Source: Cupriavidus sp. WGlv3 | GTDB taxonomy: Bacteria; Pseudomonadota; Gammaproteobacteria; Burkholderiales; Burkholderiaceae | Length of the DNA stretch: 64,000 nt | Direction: 5' to 3' | NCBI RefSeq assembly: GCF_023952475.1 | Contig: NZ_JALHRX010000002.1 | Location: 186,001-250,000 of the forward strand | Shown: positions 17,186 through 25,980 of the stretch, one piece after another | Layout: every line of letters starts with the position of its first letter | How positions within the stretch are numbered: position 1 is the stretch's first letter | Translations under genes and position numbers: made by a program | The notes under the pieces: model-generated | What the model saw: the letters and a program-made list of their open reading frames with translations, nothing else | Database searches by the model: none | Told to the model about the DNA's origin: nothing

Positions 17186-17827
17186 TCACGCGCCGCCAAG
17201 CAAACCGTTGGTGCGGGCATATTCGTAAAGCTCATAATCGTTTGCCAGGCCCAGCTTTTTCATGGCGATGCTTTTTTGCGCGCTGATGGTCTTGCTGCTG
17301 CGATTGGCCTGGCGCGCAATCTCGATGACCGGCACGCCGGCCGCGCATTGGCGGATCACTTCAAGTTCCCGGCGCGTCAGGATCGGGCGGCGCGACAGTT
17401 CATCGAGCCCGCCCGAGGCGAGGATGGCGCGCACCGAGGCCGGCTGGTAGCTCAGGCCGCTGAACGCTGCGCGCACCGCGGGAATCAGTTCCTGCACCGG
17501 ATCGGTCTTGTTGAGGATTACCGAAATGCCGACCTTCTGGATATTGCGAATCAGCGCCGGATTATCCAGCATGGTCATGACCACGATGCGCGTGGTGGGA
17601 TAGCGGCGCCGCAGCATCTGCAGCATCGGCAGGCCATCGCCAAACTGCCCGCCGGGCATGGAGTAATCGGTGACGATGACGTCGCAGTCGGTGCTTTCAA
17701 GCAACGCCACCAGTTGCGTCGAATTGGTGGCGCTGCCGACGACCTGCATGCCCACTTCGAGGGCCAGCACACGACTCATTCCGTCAAGGACGACGGGGTG
17801 GTCATCGGCGATGATGATTTTGATCAT
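17186..17827 (-). CDS. NarL/BvgA-type response regulator
   Basis: 213 residues. Canonical receiver: D8/D9 in IIIADDHP, phosphoacceptor D54 in VIVTDYSMPGG, Thr in VVMTMLDNP and Lys in ILNKTDP. LuxR-type HTH at about 148-205 (LTRRELEVIRQCAAGVPVIE, KTISAQKSIAMKKLG). It lies 132 bp downstream of the hybrid kinase gene on the same strand and is its likely partner. The intervening region carries two palindromes that could be autoregulatory sites. With the fimbrial operon beyond the kinase, the arrangement resembles Bordetella BvgAS or enteric RcsBC-type control of surface structures. Confidence 0.92.
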   Translation of the reverse strand: MIKIIIADDHPVVLDGMSRVLALEVGMQVVGSATNSTQLVALLESTDCDVIVTDYSMPGGQFGDGLPMLQMLRRRYPTTRIVVMTMLDNPALIRNIQKVGISVILNKTDPVQELIPAVRAAFSGLSYQPASVRAILASGGLDELSRRPILTRRELEVIRQCAAGVPVIEIARQANRSSKTISAQKSIAMKKLGLANDYELYEYARTNGLLGGA

Positions 17828-17859
17828 TCTTACCCCCTATTTTTCGGTTCCATGGGCCA

Positions 17860-17871
17860 CGCACCGGTGCG
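17860..17871. promoter_or_regulatory. 12-bp palindrome upstream of the response regulator
   Basis: CGCACCGGTGCG is a perfect palindrome 33 bp before the start of the response-regulator gene that begins at 17827. Position suggests a control site; no factor can be named. Confidence 0.3.
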
Positions 17872-17884
17872 CCTGGGAACTGAG

Positions 17885-17901
17885 CCGGTATTCAATACCG
17901 G
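17885..17901. promoter_or_regulatory. 17-bp palindrome upstream of the response regulator
   Basis: CCGGTATT-C-AATACCGG is a perfect 8-bp inverted repeat 58 bp upstream of the response-regulator start codon. It lies outside any coding sequence, between the kinase stop and the regulator start, and is a good candidate operator. Confidence 0.4.
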
Positions 17902-17959
17902 TCATCTTCGCTGACTTGAATATTAGGAGTCTTCCGAAAAACCCGAATTAAGGTATTCC

Positions 17960-20900
17960 TTAAATAGTACTCCGCCAATCGCCAGGATGGCCGTTCCGGC
18001 TGCCGCTGTTGCTGCCGTTCTGGCTTCCCTTCTGTTCGCTTGCCGGATCGTCGGGCTCGTCGAAGTACGCGGCAAGATACAAGGCCAGGTTGTCGACATG
18101 GGCCTGCACGGCCTCCTGCGCCTGGGCCACGTCAAGCTCCAGTTCCCGGCACAACGCGACGATTTCTTCGCCGTCTTCGGCCAGCGCCATGGCGCCGCGC
18201 ATGCGATGGGCGTGGTGGCGCAGCGCCTTCCATTCGCCGCTGCGCGCGGCGGCGGACAGCGCCGCGAAATCGTCGCGCATGGTATGCGCCAGCAGCGCCA
18301 GGCCGGCGGCGCTGTCGGGAATCCGCGGCACCCCGGCTTCGTCTTCAGCTGGTCGCACCGGCGCGGCCGCATGCTCCGGCAGCACCGCCCTCAGGCATTC
18401 GGCCAGGGGACCGAGCAGGACGGGCTTGGACAGGTAACGGTCCATGCCCGCTTCCAGGCAGCGTTCCGCCTCGCCCTGCGCGATGCTCGCGGTCAGCCCG
18501 ACGATCGGCACGGTCACCCCTTGCGCGCGCAGCCTGCGGCAAAGTTCGTTGCCGTCCATGCCGGGCATGTGGACATCGGTAAGCACCAGGTCGAAGCTGC
18601 GCTGCTGCCACAGCGCCAGCGCTTCTTCACCACCGGTGGCCAGCGTGGCGCGGCAGCCCAGGCGGTCGAGCTGCTGCTGCATCAGCAACCGGTTGTAGGG
18701 GTGATCGTCGACCACCAGGATCTCCAGGCCCAGCTGGGGCACGGGATCGGCGGCCGTCGCCGCTGGCGGCGCGCTCGCCGGCGTCATGCCGGCGGCCAGG
18801 CATAGCGCGCGCAAGATGCCGGCCTGGTGATAGGCGCTGACCAGCCAGCTGCCGCCGACGAGTTGCGGTTCCGCCGGACCATCGGCACGTCCGAACACCA
18901 CGCCGGCATAGCCTTGCGGAATCGCTGCGATACGGCGGGTGGCGACGAACAGCACCATGCCGGGTTGCGGCGCAGGCCCATCGCAGGCGATCGCCTCGCA
19001 CCCTGTCGCGCGCAGGGTCTCGATGGCATGGTTGCGGATCTCGTCGTCCTCGGTCAGCACAGCCACCGGCGGCAGCACCGGCTCCAGCGCCGTGCGCGGC
19101 CCCGCCTGCGGCAGCCGCAGCAAGACCCGGAACACGCTGCCCTTGCCGGGCTCGCTGTGCACGGAAACGCTGCCATTCATCAGCGCGGCCAGCCGCCGGC
19201 AGATCGACAAGCCCAGGCCCGTGCCGCCATAGCGCCTGGCGGTGGACGGGTCGGCCTGCACGAACGGCTCGAACAGTTTTTCCTGAACTTCGGGCGCGAT
19301 GCCCGGCCCGGTATCCGCCACCTCGAGCTGGATCGTGATCGTGCCTGCAGTGTCGGCAGCCTCTGGCACAGCGGCCACCTCACCGCGCGGCGCGCGCCCC
19401 AGGCGCACGATGACATGGCCTGTGGCGGTGAACTTCAGCGCATTGCCGATCAGGTTGCCGATGATCTGACGCACGCGCACGGGGTCCCCGGCCAGGCACG
19501 GCAGGCCCGGCTCCGGATAGCACGACAGCGCAATCCCCTTTTGCAGCGCGATCGGCGCGTGCGCCCGCACCGTCGACTCGAGCAGGTCGACCGGATCGAA
19601 CGGCATGCTGTCCAGTTGCATCTGGCCCGCTTCCGCGCGCGAGTAGTCAAGCAGGTCGTCCAGGATCTGCAGCAGCACCTGCGACGAAGACTGGATGGTC
19701 GACAGCATCTCGCGCTGGCTGTGCGCCAGGCCTGTCAGCGACAGCAGTTCCAGCGTGCCCAGCATGCCGTACAACGGCGTGCGGATTTCATGGCTCATGG
19801 TGGCCAGGAAGCGCAGCTTGGCGGCGCTGGCCTCGTCCGCAAGCTGGCGCGCGCGGGCCAGCTTGCGGTTCGCCTCGCGTTCTTCCGTGACATCATGGAT
19901 CGCGCACAGCAACACGTCCTCGCCCTCGAAGCGGGTACGGCGGCCGACTACCAGCACGTCGCGTGCGCCGCCGGCGCCCGCCGGCACCCGCACCTCCAGC
20001 CGCACGGGCGTTTCGCCGCGCCGCGCCAGGATCGCGTCCAGCCATGGCCGGCCTTGCGTGCGTGCATCGAGCGGCAGCCATTGCGCGGCCAGCGCGTTCT
20101 CGGCGCGCACATGCGCGTCGGCGGTGCGCACCACCCGCAGGCCCACCGGCGCGGCCTGCATCACGGTGCGGTTGAAGCGCTCGCTGTCCTCGATGCGCTC
20201 GGCGTTGCGCTGCATCGGCACCAGGACCCGGCGCCGGACCATGCGCGCGCCTTGCAGCACCGCGGCGATGCCGAGCCCGTACAGCAACAGCGCCACCCCC
20301 AGTGCGAGCCCGTGGTCGGCCAGGCCTTGCGACAGCGGGTAGGCGTAGGCCGCGCGCCAGCCCTGGTCGCGCGCCATGCTGCCGATCATCAGGCTGCCTT
20401 GCTCGAACCAGTAGGCCACGCCCTGCTCGCCGCCGTTCAGCTCGCGCGCGACCCGCTCGTTCAGGGCCTGCGTGCGCAACCAGCCGGCATCGCGGCCCTG
20501 GAACAGCAGCTTGCCACGCTCATCGAAGAACACCGCGCGCTTGCCCGATACCCGCTGCGCCGCTGGCGTGGCCCCCGGCAGGCTGACATCGCCCATCAGG
20601 GCACGGATCGGAATGGCGGTCGCGGTATAGCCGAGCAGCGTTCCCGTGGCGCTGCGAACCGGGAGGAAGCAACTCAACATCGCTTCCTGGCCGACGAGGC
20701 CCGGATAGGGGCCGCCCCACAGCGGCGTGCCTGCCGGCGTCGAGGCCCGCGCCTCGCGGGACCGGCGCGCCAGCGCCTTGGCCCAGTTGCTGACGGCATC
20801 GGCAACCAGCGGCCCGCTGAGCGGCAGCGCCGCCGGCAGCGCGGGGGTCACCAGCGCCTCGCTGCCGTCAGCCATCAGGAACACCGAGCGCACGCCCTGC

Positions 20901-21352
20901 GGCGCCGTGCCCCAGTACGCGCGCTCGAAGATGGCAAAGCGAATGATGTGCGACACCGCCGCGGACCGGTCCGCGCCCGGCACCGGCGCGCCGCGCATCA
21001 GGGTCGCGGGATTGATCAGCCCGGGCAAGTCGACGGCGCGCGCACTGCCCGCGGGCACGGCCATCAGCGTGGCTTCCAGCTGGGTCGCGGGCCGGTCGCT
21101 GCGCACCAGCCGGTACTCGGGCCCGGTGATCTCGGCCATGCGCCGGATAAAGTACTCATGGGTGGCCTTGGCCGCCAGCACGGCGCCAAAGTGCTGGCGC
21201 GCGGCCCATGCCTGTTCCCATACGACGCGCTGGAACCGGCTGTGCAGAAACAAGGCGAGGCACCCGCTGATGACCACGATCAGCAGGGCGGCAACGACGG
21301 CGAGAAGGCGACCGGGAAACTGCCTGTTTGCGCGAGACAGCCAATTGGGCAT
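17960..21352 (-). CDS. hybrid sensor histidine kinase (TM-periplasmic-TM-PAS-HisKA-HATPase-REC-Hpt)
   Basis: 1130 residues. TM1 about 15-37; periplasmic sensing domain about 45-340; TM2 about 347-369; PAS-like region about 390-490; HisKA with H521 (FLATMSHEIRTPLYGMLG); HATPase with N-box IIGNLIGNALKF, DTGPG at 680-684 and GTGLGL at 710-715; a second, weak receiver-like stretch about 760-850; a true receiver about 876-990 with D926 (LVLTDVHMPGMDG); and Hpt about 1020-1095 with H1049 (HAHRMRGAM). All phosphorelay residues are present. It resembles BvgS/EvgS architecture. Its HisKA region is very close to that of the truncated kinase at 14.2-16.2 kb, pointing to duplication. Confidence 0.92.
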   Translation of the reverse strand: MPNWLSRANRQFPGRLLAVVAALLIVVISGCLALFLHSRFQRVVWEQAWAARQHFGAVLAAKATHEYFIRRMAEITGPEYRLVRSDRPATQLEATLMAVPAGSARAVDLPGLINPATLMRGAPVPGADRSAAVSHIIRFAIFERAYWGTAPQGVRSVFLMADGSEALVTPALPAALPLSGPLVADAVSNWAKALARRSREARASTPAGTPLWGGPYPGLVGQEAMLSCFLPVRSATGTLLGYTATAIPIRALMGDVSLPGATPAAQRVSGKRAVFFDERGKLLFQGRDAGWLRTQALNERVARELNGGEQGVAYWFEQGSLMIGSMARDQGWRAAYAYPLSQGLADHGLALGVALLLYGLGIAAVLQGARMVRRRVLVPMQRNAERIEDSERFNRTVMQAAPVGLRVVRTADAHVRAENALAAQWLPLDARTQGRPWLDAILARRGETPVRLEVRVPAGAGGARDVLVVGRRTRFEGEDVLLCAIHDVTEEREANRKLARARQLADEASAAKLRFLATMSHEIRTPLYGMLGTLELLSLTGLAHSQREMLSTIQSSSQVLLQILDDLLDYSRAEAGQMQLDSMPFDPVDLLESTVRAHAPIALQKGIALSCYPEPGLPCLAGDPVRVRQIIGNLIGNALKFTATGHVIVRLGRAPRGEVAAVPEAADTAGTITIQLEVADTGPGIAPEVQEKLFEPFVQADPSTARRYGGTGLGLSICRRLAALMNGSVSVHSEPGKGSVFRVLLRLPQAGPRTALEPVLPPVAVLTEDDEIRNHAIETLRATGCEAIACDGPAPQPGMVLFVATRRIAAIPQGYAGVVFGRADGPAEPQLVGGSWLVSAYHQAGILRALCLAAGMTPASAPPAATAADPVPQLGLEILVVDDHPYNRLLMQQQLDRLGCRATLATGGEEALALWQQRSFDLVLTDVHMPGMDGNELCRRLRAQGVTVPIVGLTASIAQGEAERCLEAGMDRYLSKPVLLGPLAECLRAVLPEHAAAPVRPAEDEAGVPRIPDSAAGLALLAHTMRDDFAALSAAARSGEWKALRHHAHRMRGAMALAEDGEEIVALCRELELDVAQAQEAVQAHVDNLALYLAAYFDEPDDPASEQKGSQNGSNSGSRNGHPGDWRSTI

Positions 21353-21522
21353 TGGCGAAGCTCCTTCTCAGCAACCTGCCTGACGCTACTCGGGGACCGG
21401 GCATCACCCGTGCCCGCTGGCTGGGGAATTGCCTACGGATTATGCACCAACATCCCGGCTCTTCCTGGCACGCCGCCGTGTCGCGACGGCTGGCGCGCCA
21501 TGGCCGATGTCATGGTCGCAGG

Positions 21523-24108
21523 TCAGCGCGCCGCCGATGCCACGCACGCCGCGTCAAGCACCGCTAACGGGTTGGCCGGGCGCGCCGTTTCCGGCGGGAG
21601 CGCATAGCGCAGCGCGCACGAGGATTTCGCATCGCTGCCCCATTTCACCAGCAGTTCGCCGCTGTCCTGCTTCAGCCCGCGCACGATGATGCGCCCGCCC
21701 TGCCCCACGGTGCCGGCCGCCTGGCCCTGCGCGTCGGTGACCTCGGCCCCGAACGGCAGCGGCGCCCCATCCGGTCCCATGACCCGCAGGATCGCGGCGC
21801 GCCCGGGGTTCTCGGTCTCGAACTTCATCTTCACGATGGCGCCAGCGGTGGGCGCCGTGTTCTGCTGCGTGGTCTTCAGCGCCACGCTGATCGGCAGCCC
21901 CTTGGGATCGATCTCGATCTGGTTGCGCGAGAACGGGGTCAGGCTCGGCACGAGGGCGTGGCCCCACGGATCCACGCGCAGGCCGCTGCCATTGGTCACG
22001 CGCGCGCCGGCGGCATCCGCGGCCTCGACGATGGCCATGGTGTCGCCCGGCATCGGCGTGAACGCCACGCCGCCGGCATAGGCGACGATGCCGCCGCTGA
22101 TGCCGAAGCCGGCCTGCGAGTAGTTGCGCCCCTTGCTGGCGCTGGCGGTGACGGTGGCAAAGGGCGACACATAGCCGACGTTGGCGCCCACGTTGGCGGT
22201 GTCGGTGCTGTTGCCGCCGCCGGTGTAGCCGGCATTGATGCCGTAGGTGAAGGCGTTGTCGTCGCCGAGCGTCCCGGTCACCGATTCCTGCAGCGCGGTG
22301 CCGCCGCTGGAGTCATGGGAAACGCTGGTCATCGAGTACGGCGCATGCTGGCCCTTGCCCAGCGGGATGCCCACTGTGAGCATCCCCCGGTTATCCCATT
22401 TTCCGGCGTTGATGTTGAACTGGCGCGATGCCGAAATGCCGTAGTTGATGCGCTTGTAGCTGTTGTTGTAGCCGGCCTGGAACTGGGTGTCGCTGCCGCT
22501 GCGGTTCCAGTAGTTCTGCGTGGACCCGGTCAGGTAAAACGAGCCGTAGCCCTGCGGCAGCATCTGGTTGATGGTCACCTGCAGCCGGCCGCGCTGGATC
22601 CCGCCCATGAACATGCCCGCGGCCATGCCGCGCTGTTCCAGGTCGCGCAGCGCCATGGCATCGGCCATGCTAAGGTAGCCGCTGCTGGAGTAGCGGTACG
22701 CGGCCAGCGTCAGGTTGGTATTGGTCGGCGCCACCAGCTTGCTGTACGACAGCCGCACGCTCTGGCCGTCGCGGCCGCCCGCGTCCTGCAGCGTGGTCCA
22801 GGCTTGCGTGATGTCGGCACCGAAGGCGCCCAGGTCCGTGTTCAGCGCGCCGCCGCCCATCACCGCGGTGTAGTCCTGCGCCACGATAAAGCCGCCGTAG
22901 CCCGTCACCATATTGTTGATGCCGTGCTGGACCGTGCCCTGCATCATCATCGGCCGGCTGTTGAGCGACACATTACGGTACTGCCCCACGGTAATGCTGT
23001 AGCGCGTGATGCCCGGGCGCAGCGCATTGACGGCCGCGGCAAAGGGCAGGCGCGAGGTGCGCACGCTGCCGTCGGCTTCGGTGATCACCAGTTCCAGGTC
23101 GCCCCCGTATCCGGTCGGATAGAGATCGGTGATCTCGAACGCGCCGGGCGCGACCGTGGTTTCGTAGATGATGTTGCCGCTCTGGCGCACCTGCACCCGG
23201 GCATTGCTGTTGGCAATGCCGCGCACGACCGGCGCATAGCCGCGTTGCGATTCCGGGTACATGCGGTCGTCGCTGGCAATCTGCACGCCGCGGAACCCAA
23301 AGCTGTCGAACAGCGCCCCGTCGGTATAGGCCTCGCCGATGACCAGCTGGCTGCGGATCGGCGCCAGCGAGCGCTGCAGGCTGGTCTGCACGCTCTGGTA
23401 GCGGCTGCCCTCGAAATCGCCATGGGTCAGGTTGCCCACATGACGGAAGCGCCAGCCGCCGAAGTTTAAGCCGGCATTCAGGCCGACGTAGCTCTGCGTG
23501 GTCGAGAACCCGGCCGCATCCGAGTGGTAGACGTTGGCGTTGTACTGCAGCCGCGCCGCGGTGACGCCCTCGTCCCAGTACTTGGGATCGACATAGCCGC
23601 GGGCCGTGCGCGACATGGCAATCTGCGGCACCGACACGTCCAGCCGCTGCTCGCCGTTGTCGAAGCTGGCGGTGGCATCGGGCACCAGTTCCGGCAGCGC
23701 CACGCAGCCTGCCACCAGTTTTGCCGAGGCCTCGGGCGACAGTTTCGACAGGTCGATGCCGATGCGCTCGATTCCGGCGCGGTCGAAGCAGGGCTGCACA
23801 TTGCGCGTATCGTCCCCGACCTGGCGCAGCGTCGCCTCGGTCCGGCCCAGCCAGACGTCGTTCACGTAGAGCTCTGCGCGATAGCTTCCCGGCAAGGCCA
23901 CGTTGCCCTTGTTGAAGCGGCTGACGTCGATGCGGACGCCGCCCGGCTGTTGCAGGAAGGTGTCGTTGAACTCGACTTCGGCGAGCATGGTCGAAGCGCC
24001 GGAACCGGCGGGCGCGCCCCACGCATTCACGCTGGCAAACAAGGACAACACCACCGCGCTGGCCGGACGCAGCCGCGACGGGAACGACGAGGTCTTCTGG
24101 GTTTTCAT
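21523..24108 (-). CDS. fimbrial outer-membrane usher protein (FimD/PapC family)
   Basis: 861 residues with a signal peptide (to about residue 32). The N-terminal usher domain starts EVEFNDTFLQQPGGVRIDVS; the barrel has the family block YSITVGQYRN and many alternating beta-strands; the plug-like segment is near VRQSGNIIYETTVAPGAFEI. The C-terminal domain ends SSCALRYALPPETARPANP. Ushers secrete and polymerise pilins delivered by the periplasmic chaperone. The order on this strand is pilin, chaperone, usher, a compact three-gene operon with no separate tip adhesin, so the major pilin or a gene elsewhere must mediate adhesion. Confidence 0.93.
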   Translation of the reverse strand: MKTQKTSSFPSRLRPASAVVLSLFASVNAWGAPAGSGASTMLAEVEFNDTFLQQPGGVRIDVSRFNKGNVALPGSYRAELYVNDVWLGRTEATLRQVGDDTRNVQPCFDRAGIERIGIDLSKLSPEASAKLVAGCVALPELVPDATASFDNGEQRLDVSVPQIAMSRTARGYVDPKYWDEGVTAARLQYNANVYHSDAAGFSTTQSYVGLNAGLNFGGWRFRHVGNLTHGDFEGSRYQSVQTSLQRSLAPIRSQLVIGEAYTDGALFDSFGFRGVQIASDDRMYPESQRGYAPVVRGIANSNARVQVRQSGNIIYETTVAPGAFEITDLYPTGYGGDLELVITEADGSVRTSRLPFAAAVNALRPGITRYSITVGQYRNVSLNSRPMMMQGTVQHGINNMVTGYGGFIVAQDYTAVMGGGALNTDLGAFGADITQAWTTLQDAGGRDGQSVRLSYSKLVAPTNTNLTLAAYRYSSSGYLSMADAMALRDLEQRGMAAGMFMGGIQRGRLQVTINQMLPQGYGSFYLTGSTQNYWNRSGSDTQFQAGYNNSYKRINYGISASRQFNINAGKWDNRGMLTVGIPLGKGQHAPYSMTSVSHDSSGGTALQESVTGTLGDDNAFTYGINAGYTGGGNSTDTANVGANVGYVSPFATVTASASKGRNYSQAGFGISGGIVAYAGGVAFTPMPGDTMAIVEAADAAGARVTNGSGLRVDPWGHALVPSLTPFSRNQIEIDPKGLPISVALKTTQQNTAPTAGAIVKMKFETENPGRAAILRVMGPDGAPLPFGAEVTDAQGQAAGTVGQGGRIIVRGLKQDSGELLVKWGSDAKSSCALRYALPPETARPANPLAVLDAACVASAAR

Positions 24109-24241
24109 GGGTCTAGCCGGATAACTGGCACTGCGCGGGCAAGACTTGCCCCTGCCGCCTGCGCGGCATCGTCAATCGAAGGCATTCAGCCTGGAAGATC
24201 GCCGGGAGCGGCCCGGCGCTAGGTCAGCGCGAAATTCAGCG

Positions 24242-25000
24242 CTAAAGGGCCGGGGCGGTGCCGCTGTCGAGCGCGGCTTCGCCGCGTGTGGAGCCGCCGT
24301 AGTCATTGATGGTGTTGAAGCGGACCCTGGCGTCGGGGCCCTGCGCCACCTCGCCGGTCAGCGGGAAGCTCCTGGTTTCGCCCGGCCCGATCATGCCGCC
24401 GTCTTCAAAGCGGGCAGTCCTGCCACCGCCGACCAGTTCGATCCTGGAGAAGGAAACGTGATACCCGCTCGGGTTGCTGCCTTCCAGGGCAGGCTTGCCG
24501 CCGGCCTGGACCACGCGCCAGCGGATCATGGCCGGGGCTTCCTCGGCCGTGCCCTTCAGGCCGGCAGGACGGAAGAACAGCTTGATGCGCGAGCGAAACG
24601 CCAGTTGCAGCTTGTTGGTATCGGCCTGGTCCGCGCCCGGCTTGGGCGGGATCTCGAGCACGTTGAGCCAGAACACGGATTCGCGGTCCTGCGCCAGCGG
24701 CTCGCCGGTGTAGAGGATGCGCAGCGTCTGGCCCTTGCCCGGGTCGATGCGCGACACCGGCGGCGTCACGGTGAACGGCACCTCGATGGCGGCGGGCGCG
24801 GCCTTGGGATCGCCTTTGTCGATCCACGCCTGCGTCAATGCGGGTGTCTTGCCTTCGTTGGTCAGCTTGATGGTGGTCTCGCTCTCCTGCGCGCGATAGA
24901 TGACCCGGGTGCCGGCGATGACCACGGAGGCCTGCGCTTGCACTGCACTCAGGAGCCCCAGCGCAACAACGCCGGCGGAAATCAGGGACTTGATCGTCAT
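24242..25000 (-). CDS. periplasmic fimbrial chaperone (PapD/FimC family)
   Basis: 252 residues from the ATG at 25000, where the signal peptide MTIKSLISAGVVALGLLSAV starts; an in-frame ATG at 25057 would add a hydrophilic leader. PapD-type features: SVVIAGTRVIYRAQESETTI at the mature N-terminus, a Gly/Lys G1-strand region, and the conserved RESVFWLNVLEIPP with QLAFRSRIKLFFRP, the signature that includes the donor-strand-exchange cleft. It would cap pilin subunits and hand them to the usher. A gap of about 130 bp to the usher gene and a similar one from the pilin gene are consistent with one operon. Confidence 0.93.
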   Translation of the reverse strand: MTIKSLISAGVVALGLLSAVQAQASVVIAGTRVIYRAQESETTIKLTNEGKTPALTQAWIDKGDPKAAPAAIEVPFTVTPPVSRIDPGKGQTLRILYTGEPLAQDRESVFWLNVLEIPPKPGADQADTNKLQLAFRSRIKLFFRPAGLKGTAEEAPAMIRWRVVQAGGKPALEGSNPSGYHVSFSRIELVGGGRTARFEDGGMIGPGETRSFPLTGEVAQGPDARVRFNTINDYGGSTRGEAALDSGTAPAL

Positions 25001-25135
25001 GTTCTTGCTGGCAGCGGGCGACGGCTCGGGTGAACCGGCTGCCGGATGGGCCGCCAAAATGGTTTACCGGCGCGACGTCAGTTGGTGAAGGCGCGGAGCG
25101 CGCCGGTATCACGCTCCGCACCTGCGGCGCTGGGT

Positions 25136-25684
25136 TTACTCGTAGGAGATTGAGTACATCACGCTGGAGTTGGCGGCACCGGCCGTGGCCTGCCCAGTCG
25201 CGTAGTACTGCGCGTAGTACCACAGCGTGGCCGCGCCGTTGACGAGCGCCACCGCGTTCGAGTTTTGCGACAGATTGGTGTAGCCGGCCTTGATCGGAGT
25301 GTTGGCGGTGCCGCCATTCAGCAGCCGGATCTGCACGTTCGTGGCGCCGCCCGCATCCACGATCAGGTTGCCGGTGGTGGCATCGGTAGTCGGGCCGGCC
25401 TCGAAGAACGTATGGACGTTGCCGGTATCCGGAGTGCAATCGGTCAGCGCGATGTTGAACGGCGTCTGGCCGGCAACGTCGCCGAGCTGCTTCAGGGTCG
25501 AGGCGGAGACCGTCGGCAGCCGCACAGTAAAGTCGCTGAAGGTGGTGCCGTTGCCGTTGATCTTGCAGGTCTGGGCGGTGATGTTGCCATTGAAAGTAAT
25601 GGTGCCATCGACGGCATGGGCAGACTGCGCGCCCATGGCGGTACCGGCAACGATCAGAGCGGCGAGAAGCTTGTTATTAGTCAT
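25136..25684 (-). CDS. type 1-like fimbrial subunit (pilin)
   Basis: 182 residues from ATG at 25684. Signal peptide MTNNKLLAALIVAGTAMGAQ with cleavage near AHAVDG. The mature protein begins DGTITFNGNITAQTCKING, the FimA-family N-terminal donor strand and first cysteine; the partner cysteine is in IALTDCTPD. The C-terminus SSVMYSISYE has the penultimate tyrosine and beta-zipper character required for chaperone recognition. First gene of the pilin-chaperone-usher operon. No strong Shine-Dalgarno is visible. About 300 bp of non-coding DNA upstream should hold its promoter and any binding sites for the neighbouring response regulators. Confidence 0.92.
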   Translation of the reverse strand: MTNNKLLAALIVAGTAMGAQSAHAVDGTITFNGNITAQTCKINGNGTTFSDFTVRLPTVSASTLKQLGDVAGQTPFNIALTDCTPDTGNVHTFFEAGPTTDATTGNLIVDAGGATNVQIRLLNGGTANTPIKAGYTNLSQNSNAVALVNGAATLWYYAQYYATGQATAGAANSSVMYSISYE

Positions 25685-25980
25685 GATGGGTGATTCAGAG
25701 GTTGGTAGGTCAATGGCTTGCGGATCCGGCGGATCCCGCCCTGCCCCGTGCCGCGTGCAACTGTCGATCAGCTTGTGCAGTTGCCGGCCGCCCCGGGGAC
25801 AAGGTGGAATATAGGGATGGGGCTTAATGCCACCAATCAGGCAAGCCTTAGATCTTGTTCGGAATTTTCCCTTTGACATGGGCAGGGTCACCCCATGATG
25901 CGTCGGCACCACCAGCGGCTGGCGTGGCGGCCAGCCAGCTCCCTGCAGGCCGCCCTGTTGCAGGGCCGGCGCCGCGCCCG

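Noticed and set aside
18827..21607. 926-codon open frame on the plus strand
   Set aside because: It is antisense to the hybrid sensor kinase, which has full domain structure. The composition (very rich in R, H, Q, A) is typical of antisense frames in high-GC DNA.
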